From contig NZ_CP023690.1 of the NCBI RefSeq assembly GCF_008704795.1, positions 7,264,501 to 7,328,500 of the forward strand: DNA of 64,000 bases. The letters are read 5' to 3'. This stretch comes from Streptomyces spectabilis. GTDB lineage: Bacteria; Actinomycetota; Actinomycetes; Streptomycetales; Streptomycetaceae. The position numbers and the translations under genes were made by a program. Of the stretch, positions 16,362-25,002 are shown piece after piece (position 1 is the first letter of the stretch; each line of letters opens with the position of its first letter). The notes under the pieces were generated by a model. That model worked only from the letters and a program-made list of their open reading frames with translations, was not told where the DNA came from and did not search any database.

Positions 16362-16709
16362 TCATACGTCGAACCGGATCAGCTCGTCGAGGAGCCGGGC
16401 GACCGCCTCGTCGGACAGCGGCTCCCCGGCGGCGGGCCCCGTCGCCCCGGCGAGCAGCCGGTCGATCTCCCGGACGGCGCCCGGCAGTTCGGCCGCGACG
16501 TCCACGTCGTACAGGAAGAGGTCGACGAGCAGCCGGCCCGGCACCGTGCGCAGCTCGTCGAGCGCCGCCTGCGCGGCCGGGGTCATCAGGCGCCGGGCGA
16601 GCAGCTCGAACGGCGCGTCCCGCAGCTCGGCGCGCGAGGTCCACGGGGTGACCGAGGCCTCGGCGAGCGCGTCGTACGGGCTCGGGGGCCCGTCGGGGTC
16701 CTGGATCAC
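16362..16709 (-). CDS. Small protein between CHAT and grpE genes
   Basis: Protein of 115 residues, helical and acidic, not recognised. The GTG at 16709 overlaps the CHAT gene's TGA (GTGA), so it is translated with it. It opens with a PSPYDALAE segment and continues as amphipathic helices to LLDELIRFDV. The YDALxE opening and its place just before grpE recall a degenerate J-domain start, but there is no His-Pro-Asp motif, so a normal DnaJ role is unlikely. It may link the CHAT protease to the chaperone. That is a guess from position. Confidence 0.6.
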   Translation of the reverse strand: MIQDPDGPPSPYDALAEASVTPWTSRAELRDAPFELLARRLMTPAAQAALDELRTVPGRLLVDLFLYDVDVAAELPGAVREIDRLLAGATGPAAGEPLSDEAVARLLDELIRFDV

Positions 16710-19700
16710 GGCGGGGTGCCTTCCTCGGGGTGCGGGCCGGGCGCGTCGGCGGTCAGGGCGGCGCGCCAGCGGCGCACCGCGTCCAGGAGGGCGCGGCGCA
16801 CCCGCGGGTCCATCGCGTCCGCGCGGGTCGCGCGGATCAGGTGGTGCAGGGCCTTGCGCACGTCGCCCCGGGCCAGCTCGGTCTCCGCGCGGTCGGTCAG
16901 CTCGGCGGCCCACGCGGCCGGGTCGTCCTCGTCGGGCGGCGCCTCCGCGCCGTCGCTGCGGATCAGCTCGCCCATGCCCGCCACGCCCAGATCGGTGGCG
17001 AGCAGCCGGTCCAGCTCCTCCAGGGCCTCGCCGAGGGTCTCGCGGTAGTTGTGCGTGAGGGCCTGGCCGAGGCCGACGTCGAGCAGGCCGAGCGCCTCGT
17101 GGAGCAGCCGGAGGCGGCCGGGCAGCGCGTCGCCGCGCTCGTCGAGGGTGAAGACCAGGGCGCGGGCGAGGTTGTCGCGGGCGTGGTTGGACGCCGGGTT
17201 GAGGCCCAGGGCGCGGCGCAGGTCGGCCTCGGCGCCGTACACGTCCGAGCGCATGCCGTGCTTGGTGCGGGTGTAGCCGCGCCACACGCCGCGCATGGAG
17301 TACAGCGAGGAGAGCCTGCCGTCCAGCTGGTCGCGCTCCTCGCGGTCGAGGGGGTGCAGCAGCGGCGGCACAGCCTCGACGAGCGCGATGGCCTCGTCGA
17401 GCCCGTCGCCGCGGCGCGCCCGGGGCCCGGCCGGTTCGTTGACGAGGGCCTCCACCCGGCCGAGCGCGGTGCGCACGACCGCCTTCTTCGCCCGCGCGGA
17501 CATCCCGGCCCGGCGCGCGACCCGCACCAGGCGCTCCCACTGTTCGAGGGCGCGGCTCAGGCCGTCCTCGCCGTCGGCGAGGGCGGTGCGGGACAGTTCG
17601 AGGCGGGCGCGCACGGCGAGTTCGACGCCGTCCTGGAGCAGCCGCGCGTGCCGGTGCGCGAGGTGGACGTAGGCGGGGTCACGGCGCAGGAAGTCCCGGC
17701 AGTGCGCGCACTCCTCGACGTGGCGGCGCGGGTCCGCCGCGGCGGCGGGGCCCGCGCAGTCGTCGGGCAGCGTGGTCAGCGTCGGGAAGGCGGGCAGCGC
17801 GCCGAGGGCCGCCGGGAACTTGTGGACCGCGCACAGCGCGAACGACCGGGCGAGGCCGGAGAACGCCCAGCGCAGCTCGCGGGCCGCGTACTCGCCCGGG
17901 TCCTTGCCGTCCTTGGCGGCGGCGTCCAGCTGCGCGGCGAGCGCGGCGAGCGGCAGTTGCAGGTCGAGCAGGCGCAGATAGTGCGGCCCGCAGGCGAGGG
18001 CGCCGCGCGCCCCGGGCACCCCCGGAAGCCCGCCCACCTCCTTCAGAACCCGCGCACCCCCCAGCTCGGCTTCCAGGAAGGCCGCCAACTCGCCGTACTC
18101 CTCGGCCTGGTGGGGCCGCCCCTCCTCGGTGTGCCGCTGCTCGTACGCGGACAGCTGCGCGGACAGGTGGCGGCTCAGCTCCCAGCGAAGCCGGTTCATG
18201 TCCTCCGCGGTCAGCTCGCGGCCGTAGCAGGCGGCGCGCTCGGCCCGCCAGCCGTCCCAGTACGCGTCGTCGCTCAGCAGCGTCGACCAGTACGCGAGCG
18301 CCTGCTCCCAGGTGCGCGTGGCGTGTTCCCAGGCGCCGCTCTGCTCCAGTTCCTGCGCCTGCCAAAGGCGGGCCACGGCCAGGCCGTGCGCCACGGCCAT
18401 GTCGCCGGGGGCCGCGGCCAGGCGCCGCTCCCACTCGGCGGCGGCCGCGTCCCGGCCGCGCGCGAGGAGGAGCAGCAGCGGCGCGTCCTCGGGGAAGCGC
18501 TCGCACAGCACGTCCACGAGCCCGGGACCGGCGTGCTCGTCGTCGGGCGAGAGCGCGGCGAGCGCGTCCCGCACGGCGTCGGGCGCCTGCCAGCGGTACA
18601 GCAGCGCGTCCAACTGAAGCCTGCGGCCCGGCAGTTGGAGCCGGTCCAGGGCGACCCGCTCGGACCAGGACATGCCGCCGCGCTCCAGGAGCGTGTACGG
18701 CGCGTCGCTGACGGCGGCCATCGACACGCCGGGGTGCACACCCGCGTCGCGCAGCGCCAGATACGGGTACGTGGCGTCGCGCAGCGCGAACGGGTCGGCG
18801 GTCAGCGGCGCGCGGGTCAGGCCTTCGGCCCAGGGCAGCAGGTCGAGCAGGCGCCGCAGCCGCCGTCGGCGCACCTCGGCCCGGTCGAGCCGCCCCGCGG
18901 CCCGCTCGTACGCCGCCACCGCGTCGCTCCAGCGCCCTTCGCCCTCCAGCGACCGCCCCTGGGCGTAGGCGAGCTGGGCGTCGGCGTCCCGGTGCCCCAG
19001 GCACGCGCCGAACGCCTCCGCGGCCTTCTCCCACTCCTGGTGGGCATCGGCGATGCGGCCGCGCGCGTACGCGTCGACGGCGGCCACGGCAGCCGCGGCT
19101 GCCGGGTCCTGCAGGCCCCGCAGCGCCGGGGCCGCCGCCACGACGGCGGCCCACTCGCCCTCGGCCTCGGCGGCCCGGAGCCGCGCGTAGCGGCAGCGCG
19201 CCGCGCAGTCCGCGCCGTCGAGCGCGCCGCCGATCTCCTCGTACGCCGCCGCGACCGCCAGCCAGTCCGCCGCCCCCTCGGCCCGCTCCTCGCCGACGCG
19301 CGCACCGGCGTGGCGCCGCCGCGCGGGCACGTCCGCCCAGGCGTCCGGCAGGACGCGGTAGACCCGCAGCGCGTCGAGCCAGCGGGCGGCGCCCTCGTGG
19401 GTGCGGGCCAGGGCGTAGAGGTAGAGGTGCAGGGGCTCGGGGGCCGCCGGGTCCTGCGCGGCGGCGGAGCCGTTGTCGAAGGCGCGTCCGTAGATCGCGC
19501 GGGCCGCGGCCCAGTCCGGGCGCGCCTCCGCGCGGCGCCCCTCCGCCTTGCGGCGCAGCGGGGCGACCGTGCCCTCGCGCGCGGTGTCGGGCACGCCCGC
19601 GAGCAGCGCGCAGGCCGCCGCCCAGTCGCGGTGGACGTCGGCGGCCAGGCGCGCGCGGGCGTAGCGGCGGCGCACCCCCACGTCGCCGTCCGCGTACGCG

Positions 19701-22207
19701 TCCGGAAGGCGTCCGAAGCCGTCGATGACGTCGGCCCACGCGCCCCGGGCGTCGGCGGCCCGGCCGTGCGCGTACAGGACCTGGTCCGCCACGTCGGCGA
19801 AGGACTCCGAGAGCCCGCCGAGCCAGGCGAGCGCCCCGTCCCAGTCCGCCCGCTCGCGGCACAGCCGCGCCCGGGCGTAGGCGCAGCGGCCGTCGGCGTC
19901 GAGGTGGCCGGAGGCCTGGGGGCCCGCGCCGGGGGCGCGGCGCTCGCGGCACTCCTCGAAGGCCGCGACGGCCGCCGCCCAGTCTCCGCCGTCGGCGGCC
20001 GCGCGGCCGTACGCGTAGGACCGGCGGAGGGCGGCGTCGAGGACGAGCGGGGCGCCCGCGCCGGGTGGGGCGCTCGGGTCGGGCGGCGTGTCCGGGTCGG
20101 GCGGGGCGTCCGGGGCCGGGGCGCTCGCGCACTCCGCGTACGCCGCCGCGGCCTCCGGCCACCGCCCCGCCGACTCCGCCGCCCGGCCCCGGACGTACGC
20201 CGCGCGGGCCGCCGTGGCCGTGTCGCCGGGACGCAGGGCCAGCGCCTCGGCGCAGGCACGCGCGGCGGCGTCCCAGTCGCCCTCGCGGTGGGCCCGCTCC
20301 GCGGTGGCGCGGGCCGTGGCGGCGCGCCGGGCCGTGCGCGCGGCGGCGAGCCGCTCCGGCAGCTCCGGGAGGCCGAGCCCGGCGGCGGCCACCTCCTCGT
20401 ACAGGGAGATCGCCGTGTCCCAGTCGGCGGCGGCCTCCGCGGCCCGCGCGCGGTCGAGCAGTTCGGCGGTCAGGCGCAGCCGCTCCGCGCGGGCGGTCAG
20501 CGGCCCCGGCAGCGGGTGCGGCAGCGCCTGGTGGACCACGGCGAGCCGCGCGGCCGCGGCGGCCCCGTCGCCCTCGTGGGCCAGCAGCTCGCACAGCTTC
20601 TCCAGGTCGGGCCAGGCCAGTTCGCACGCGGCCTCGGCGCGCAGGCGCCGCTGCTCGTCCTCGTACTGGCGCGTGGGCGTGCGCAGGATGCGCTGCACCT
20701 GCGGCCACCGCCCCCGGTCGCGCTCGAAGCGGGCCGCGCTGATCAGCGTGGTGGCGTCCACGTGTCCGACCGGGTTCCTGAAGGCGCCGAGCGCGTCCGC
20801 GCCCTCGCGCAGCGGGTCGGCCACGGCGCCGCCGTCGTCGCGCACCTCGCGCGCCTTGAACAGCCACCCGTGGCGGTGGTCCGCGTGCAGGAACAGCGCG
20901 GGCGTCGCCCACTCGACGGCGGTGTGCCGCGGCAGGTGCGAGATGCGGCGGCGCGCCGTGGACACCGCCTCGTCGACGGTGCGGTTGGCCGCGAGCTCCT
21001 TGAACAGCTCGGGGCTGAAGCGGCCCGCCGACTCGTCGCTCACGCGCCCGCGCATCGCCACCACGGCGGGCAGGCCACCGGCGATCAGCGCCTGCGCGAG
21101 CCCGGAGAACGGCTCGGTGTGCGCCCCGTCAGGGCCCGAACTGTCGGCCCCAGAGCAGAGGTTGAGCACCGCGAGACGCAGTCGCGGCGCCTTCAGCAGG
21201 ATGCCGCTGAGCAGGTCGGAGGGGACGCTGTCGACACCGCCGGACCCCGTCTCCAGCTGGACGACGCCCTTGCCCAGGTCCTCGTCGTAGCGGCCGTGCG
21301 CGATGAGCAGGACGGCCGTGGGCAGGTCGGGGTGCGCGCCGAGGGCCGCCTCCAGGCGCTCGCGGGTGGCCGCTTCCACGACGGTCGTGCGCACGGCCAC
21401 CTCGGGCAGCTCCTGGCGCAGCGCGGCGACCTCCGCGTCCAGGCGCAGGGCCGGGCCCGCGCCGGGCGGCGACGCGCAGGCCACGATCAGCCGGATCAGG
21501 CTCGGCTCGTCCGCGGGTGCCGGAAGGCGCCGGCCCAGCGGACCGCCGGGCAGGGAACGCACCAGCGAGTAGGCGGGGTTGAGGGCGAGCGACTGGTGCG
21601 GCAGGTCGGCCGGGGCGCACAGCGCCTCGAGGGGCAGCTCCCGCAGGCGCGGCGGCAGGTCGAAGCGGAGCCGGAGACGGCGGCCGGGGGCCGTGCCCTG
21701 CGCCAGGTCCAGGGCGGCGGCCAGGCAGGCGGCGGCGGGGGAGGAGCGGGGGCCGCCGGGCGCGGGCGGCACGGTCGGTGCGTGCGGCGGCGGGCCGTAC
21801 GCGGGGCCGAAACCCCCGTACGCGGAGCCGAAACCCGGGGCGGCGAACCCCGCGGGCGGTGGGCCGAAACCGGGCACGGCGAACCCTCCGCCCGGCGGAC
21901 CGCCGAGGTTCGTCACGGGTGTGCCGAGGTTCGCCACCGGTGTGCCGAGGTTCCCCGCCGCCGCCCCGAACAGCAGCCCGTACACCTCGCGCCCCAGCTC
22001 CCGCAGCTGCTCGGCCGTGTGCCGCTCGCCCATGGGCGCGTGGCCGAGGTCGGCCTCGACGAGCCGGTCCCAGCGGGCGCGGAGCGCCGCGGGCTCGCCG
22101 TCCACGGCGATGACGTCCGCGGCGCAGGACGGCCCGCTCATCGCCACGAGGAAGTGGGAAGGCCCGAACGGGCGGACGCGGACGCGCAGTTCCTCGTACT
22201 CGTGCAC
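16706..22207 (-). CDS. CHAT-domain protease with TPR array
   Basis: A 1833-residue protein. The caspase-like CHAT domain lies at about 155-445 with catalytic His304 (LLIAHGRYD) and Cys351 (LNLCSGAD). Before it is a Gly/Pro-rich linker (83-150) with a repeated NLGTPV unit. Residues about 470-1200 are TPR-like helical repeats rich in Trp (WxxAxxxYE patterns). The region about 1250-1800 holds a domain shared with the next-upstream TPR protein, including a His/Cys knot HVEECAHC near residue 1500. The GTG at 22207 has GGAGGTGA upstream that overlaps the previous stop. CHAT proteases with TPRs are known effectors, for example in Craspase and gasdermin activation. No gasdermin-like substrate was recognised nearby. 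It is the probable effector of this locus. Confidence 0.88.
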   Translation of the reverse strand: MHEYEELRVRVRPFGPSHFLVAMSGPSCAADVIAVDGEPAALRARWDRLVEADLGHAPMGERHTAEQLRELGREVYGLLFGAAAGNLGTPVANLGTPVTNLGGPPGGGFAVPGFGPPPAGFAAPGFGSAYGGFGPAYGPPPHAPTVPPAPGGPRSSPAAACLAAALDLAQGTAPGRRLRLRFDLPPRLRELPLEALCAPADLPHQSLALNPAYSLVRSLPGGPLGRRLPAPADEPSLIRLIVACASPPGAGPALRLDAEVAALRQELPEVAVRTTVVEAATRERLEAALGAHPDLPTAVLLIAHGRYDEDLGKGVVQLETGSGGVDSVPSDLLSGILLKAPRLRLAVLNLCSGADSSGPDGAHTEPFSGLAQALIAGGLPAVVAMRGRVSDESAGRFSPELFKELAANRTVDEAVSTARRRISHLPRHTAVEWATPALFLHADHRHGWLFKAREVRDDGGAVADPLREGADALGAFRNPVGHVDATTLISAARFERDRGRWPQVQRILRTPTRQYEDEQRRLRAEAACELAWPDLEKLCELLAHEGDGAAAAARLAVVHQALPHPLPGPLTARAERLRLTAELLDRARAAEAAADWDTAISLYEEVAAAGLGLPELPERLAAARTARRAATARATAERAHREGDWDAAARACAEALALRPGDTATAARAAYVRGRAAESAGRWPEAAAAYAECASAPAPDAPPDPDTPPDPSAPPGAGAPLVLDAALRRSYAYGRAAADGGDWAAAVAAFEECRERRAPGAGPQASGHLDADGRCAYARARLCRERADWDGALAWLGGLSESFADVADQVLYAHGRAADARGAWADVIDGFGRLPDAYADGDVGVRRRYARARLAADVHRDWAAACALLAGVPDTAREGTVAPLRRKAEGRRAEARPDWAAARAIYGRAFDNGSAAAQDPAAPEPLHLYLYALARTHEGAARWLDALRVYRVLPDAWADVPARRRHAGARVGEERAEGAADWLAVAAAYEEIGGALDGADCAARCRYARLRAAEAEGEWAAVVAAAPALRGLQDPAAAAAVAAVDAYARGRIADAHQEWEKAAEAFGACLGHRDADAQLAYAQGRSLEGEGRWSDAVAAYERAAGRLDRAEVRRRRLRRLLDLLPWAEGLTRAPLTADPFALRDATYPYLALRDAGVHPGVSMAAVSDAPYTLLERGGMSWSERVALDRLQLPGRRLQLDALLYRWQAPDAVRDALAALSPDDEHAGPGLVDVLCERFPEDAPLLLLLARGRDAAAAEWERRLAAAPGDMAVAHGLAVARLWQAQELEQSGAWEHATRTWEQALAYWSTLLSDDAYWDGWRAERAACYGRELTAEDMNRLRWELSRHLSAQLSAYEQRHTEEGRPHQAEEYGELAAFLEAELGGARVLKEVGGLPGVPGARGALACGPHYLRLLDLQLPLAALAAQLDAAAKDGKDPGEYAARELRWAFSGLARSFALCAVHKFPAALGALPAFPTLTTLPDDCAGPAAAADPRRHVEECAHCRDFLRRDPAYVHLAHRHARLLQDGVELAVRARLELSRTALADGEDGLSRALEQWERLVRVARRAGMSARAKKAVVRTALGRVEALVNEPAGPRARRGDGLDEAIALVEAVPPLLHPLDREERDQLDGRLSSLYSMRGVWRGYTRTKHGMRSDVYGAEADLRRALGLNPASNHARDNLARALVFTLDERGDALPGRLRLLHEALGLLDVGLGQALTHNYRETLGEALEELDRLLATDLGVAGMGELIRSDGAEAPPDEDDPAAWAAELTDRAETELARGDVRKALHHLIRATRADAMDPRVRRALLDAVRRWRAALTADAPGPHPEEGTPP

Positions 22208-22216
22208 CGCCGCAGG

Positions 22217-24214
22217 TCACCTCCCGCTCTCGTCGAACTGCTCGCGTACGAAGTCGAGTTCGTCCTGGGCCCGGCGCCGCTCCTCGGCGATCTCGGGGTC
22301 GTCGGGGAAGTGGACGAGCGCCGCCGTCAGGGCCTCGACGGCATCCTCCAGGACGGTGCGCGCGCCGGACAGGCTGCCCGACCCCCACCGCTGGAGGGCC
22401 AGGCCGCGCAGCACGATACCGAGGCTGAGCTGCGCCCTGCGCCCGTGCGGGCTCAAGTCCACCGAGCGGCGCAAGTCCGCGGCGGGCGCGTCGAGCGCGG
22501 AGCCCTCGCGGTTGGCCTCGGCGATGCCGCGGTCGGCGAGGGTGCGCGCCAACTGGCCGTCGACGCGCGGCCGTTCGTTCGCGCCGATGACGGTGCGGGC
22601 GGCCTCCAGGGTGGCGACGGCCCGGCTGAGGAGCCCGGCGCGGTGGGCGTCCTTCGCGGTGGCGAGGGCGAGGCCGACGATCTTCGCCTGGGTCTGGCGG
22701 TAGCGGCCGAGCCGCCGGGCGTGCACGAGGGCACGCCGCAGGGACGTGGCCGCGGCGTCGAAGTCCGGTGGATCGGCCCTGAGTTGGTCGTGGCCGAGCG
22801 TGACGCGGGCGTGCAGCGCGAGGTCCCTGGCGTCGCGGGCGAGCCGTTCGCGGCCGTCGGCCAGGCCCGCGTAGCCCGGGTTCAGCTCGTCGAAGCGCGC
22901 GCAGTCCGGCTCGCACACGGGCGCGGCGCCGGGGTCCGCCGCACAGGGCCGCGCGCGGCAGGCGCGGCAGCGCAGCTCTCCGAGCGAGGCGAGGGCGTCA
23001 CCGGGCAGACCCTGGCGCAACTGGAGCCGGGCGAAGCCGAGTGCGGAGAAGGCGTGGACGAGCGTGTCGTCCGCCGCGGCGGCGGCGAACGCGCCGAGCG
23101 CCCGCGCCGCGCCGAGCGCCGCGACCCGCAGCGGTCCGCCGCGCACCGGCACCTCCGGGAGGCCGCCCGCGGCGTCGAGCAGCCGCGCGGCCTCGGCCTC
23201 GCGCTGGAGCAGCAGGTCGGGCGGCACCCTGGCATCGGTGTCGGCGGCGCCGTCGGCGAGCCGTCGCGCGAGGTGCTCGCGCAGCGCGGTGCGCAGGTCC
23301 GGCACGAGGGCGTCCGGCACGTCGACGCCGTACCGGCGCGCGGCGCCGTGCCGGATCCGCTCCCAGAAGGCGCCGTCGTGCAGCAGCGCGCCCCAGGCGC
23401 CCACGCACCGTTCGTGGCTCCCCTGCGGGGAGTTGAGGAGGGTGAGCCCGAGTGCGTGGGTGACGCGGTGGTCGGCCGGGTCGTGCCGGGCGGCGTCGTC
23501 GAGGAGGTCGGCCGCCGTGTCGCGGCGGCCGCCCGTGACGAGCGTCGCCGCGTACAGCGGGACGAACGCGCCGCGCTCGCGGTGGAGCGCCCAGGACGCG
23601 GCCGTGAGCGCGGCGGCCCGCTCCCGGTCGGGCGCGTCCCCGCCGAGGGCGGTGAGCGCGGCCCGCCGCAGCCGCAGCGCGGCCTCCCGGGCGCCGCCGC
23701 CGAGCGCCGCCAGGAGCCAGCGCGCCTCGTCGTCGAGCGCCCCGGCCCGCGCGGCCGCCCGCAGGTCGTCGAGCGCCGCGGCACGGCGGCCCGACTTGGC
23801 GCGCACGCAGGCGCGTTGGACGGCGGCCCGCGGGTGCGGATCCTCCCGGTCGAGGGCTTCGGTGAAACAGGCCTCCGCGGCGGCGAGATCGCCTCGCCGC
23901 GCGAGCGCGCACCCCGTCCAGAAGGGGGCCGCGGCCCCGCCGGGGTCCGTCTCCCGCGCCCGCCGGAACGCCGCGAGGGCCTGTTCGGCGTCCCCCGCGG
24001 CGAGGCGCACGCGCCCGAGGCCGATGTGCGCACGGGCCAACAGGGCGCCGGCCGGCCCTTCGCCGTACCCGTCCCCGTACGTCGAACGCGCGAGGTCCAA
24101 GGCCCGCAGGAAGGCGGCCTCCGCGCCCTGCCCGTCCCCGCGCGCCCACCGGGTCTCGCCCTCGGCGCAGGCCGTCTCCGCCGCGCCGCTCGCCGTCTCC
24201 GCTCGCGCCCCCAC
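22217..24214 (-). CDS. TPR protein sharing the CHAT protein's C-terminal domain
   Basis: A 665-residue cytosolic protein. N-terminal residues 1-200 are TPR helices (ALAAFRRARETDPGG-type repeats). From about residue 225 it aligns by eye with the C-terminal part of the downstream CHAT protein: a paired AFWE/AYWD segment, then GLPEVP/GLPGVP, then a Cys cluster (CRAC...C...C...C at about 410-435 against HVEECAHC), then NPGYAGLADGRERL against DPAYVHLAHRHARL. A GTG at 24214 is the likely start, with a weak G-rich Shine-Dalgarno. It lacks the CHAT catalytic domain, so it may be a regulator or recogniser that uses the same interaction surface. Confidence 0.8.
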   Translation of the reverse strand: MGARAETASGAAETACAEGETRWARGDGQGAEAAFLRALDLARSTYGDGYGEGPAGALLARAHIGLGRVRLAAGDAEQALAAFRRARETDPGGAAAPFWTGCALARRGDLAAAEACFTEALDREDPHPRAAVQRACVRAKSGRRAAALDDLRAAARAGALDDEARWLLAALGGGAREAALRLRRAALTALGGDAPDRERAAALTAASWALHRERGAFVPLYAATLVTGGRRDTAADLLDDAARHDPADHRVTHALGLTLLNSPQGSHERCVGAWGALLHDGAFWERIRHGAARRYGVDVPDALVPDLRTALREHLARRLADGAADTDARVPPDLLLQREAEAARLLDAAGGLPEVPVRGGPLRVAALGAARALGAFAAAAADDTLVHAFSALGFARLQLRQGLPGDALASLGELRCRACRARPCAADPGAAPVCEPDCARFDELNPGYAGLADGRERLARDARDLALHARVTLGHDQLRADPPDFDAAATSLRRALVHARRLGRYRQTQAKIVGLALATAKDAHRAGLLSRAVATLEAARTVIGANERPRVDGQLARTLADRGIAEANREGSALDAPAADLRRSVDLSPHGRRAQLSLGIVLRGLALQRWGSGSLSGARTVLEDAVEALTAALVHFPDDPEIAEERRRAQDELDFVREQFDESGR

Positions 24215-24249
24215 GTCTCACAAGCCCCCGATCAGCGGCCGGTGCCGGG

Positions 24250-24768
24250 TCAGCCCGCGGCCTCGTCCAACTCGGAGCGCCAGCGGGACTGCTGTCGGTC
24301 GTAGTGCAGGGGCCCCACCCGGAACGCCGTCAAGTCGAGCCCCAGCAACCGCTCATACGCCTCGGCGGGAAGGTCCGGTTCCAGGACGACGCTCAGACCG
24401 CTGCCCTCGTCCCGCAGGACGAGGGGGCGCCGCGGCGCGGCCGCGGCCCCGTCGCGGCGCGCAAGGCGGCCCACCGCCGCCTTGAACGCCGCGTACGCGT
24501 CCCGCACCGCCTCCGCGCCCAGGCCGCTGAGGAAGGCCTGCAACGGCAGCGCGGCGAGGACCAGCCACGGCACGTCGCCCGCGCCGCGGTGCCCGACGGC
24601 GCGGCGCACGCGCGCGGTGCGGACGCCGAGGCCGGCGAGCGCGGTGACCAGGTCGTCGCCGAGGGCGTCGGTGACGTCCTGGTCCAGGAGCAGTTCGGCG
24701 CGCAGCGGCGGCACGCCGGAAGTGCCGGGCGTACGGGGCGCGTCGGGCAGCGGCGGCGCGTCGGGCAT
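24250..24768 (-). CDS. Small protein with a hydrophobic helix, first gene of the minus unit
   Basis: A 172-residue protein, not recognised. The N-terminus is Pro-rich, a hydrophobic helix spans about 66-84 (VPWLVLAALPLQAFLSGLG) followed by an amphipathic helix, and the C-terminal third ends with PLHYDRQQSRW. The ATG has GGAAGGAAG about 9 bp upstream. Small proteins with one such helix often lead actinobacterial effector operons, but its identity as an effector-associated component is inference. It could anchor the TPR or CHAT proteins at the membrane. Its promoter must lie in 24769-25002. Confidence 0.65.
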   Translation of the reverse strand: MPDAPPLPDAPRTPGTSGVPPLRAELLLDQDVTDALGDDLVTALAGLGVRTARVRRAVGHRGAGDVPWLVLAALPLQAFLSGLGAEAVRDAYAAFKAAVGRLARRDGAAAAPRRPLVLRDEGSGLSVVLEPDLPAEAYERLLGLDLTAFRVGPLHYDRQQSRWRSELDEAAG

Positions 24769-25002
24769 GGGGCGGTCTTCCTTCCGCCGGGGGCACGGGG
24801 CATGCGCCCCGCAGCCTAGGCGCGGGGCGCCCCCCGCTGCGGGCGAATCCGGATCTCTCCTTCCCGCCGCCCCTCCCCGAAGCCCTGAACAGGCACTCTT
24901 GCCAGATTTATCCGGAATAGGGGATTCATGGAACTTTCGTGGTGCGCCGGGAGTCTTCTGAGGTGAACGCTGAAGCTCAGCTGAACACGGGGGTGTTCCA
25001 CC
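24769..25002. promoter_or_regulatory. Divergent promoter region, CHAT/Hsp70 unit and multicopper oxidase
   Basis: This 234-bp gap drives both the minus-strand unit and the multicopper oxidase. It holds an AT-richer block at about 24895-24940. GGAACTT at 24930-24936 followed after 16 bp by GTC at 24953 resembles an ECF-sigma promoter reading toward the oxidase. This is a pattern match only. Confidence 0.35.

Noticed and set aside
16706..22207. Craspase or bacterial gasdermin locus
   Set aside because: No CRISPR array, gRAMP/Cas7-11 or gasdermin-like gene lies nearby, although the effector is a CHAT-TPR protein.
16730..24304. A 2524-codon open frame on the plus strand opposite the CHAT and TPR genes
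   Set aside because: Third-position GC bias of the real minus-strand genes leaves the opposite frame free of stops. Its translation is Arg/Gly/Val-rich with no domain, while the minus strand encodes clear CHAT motifs.
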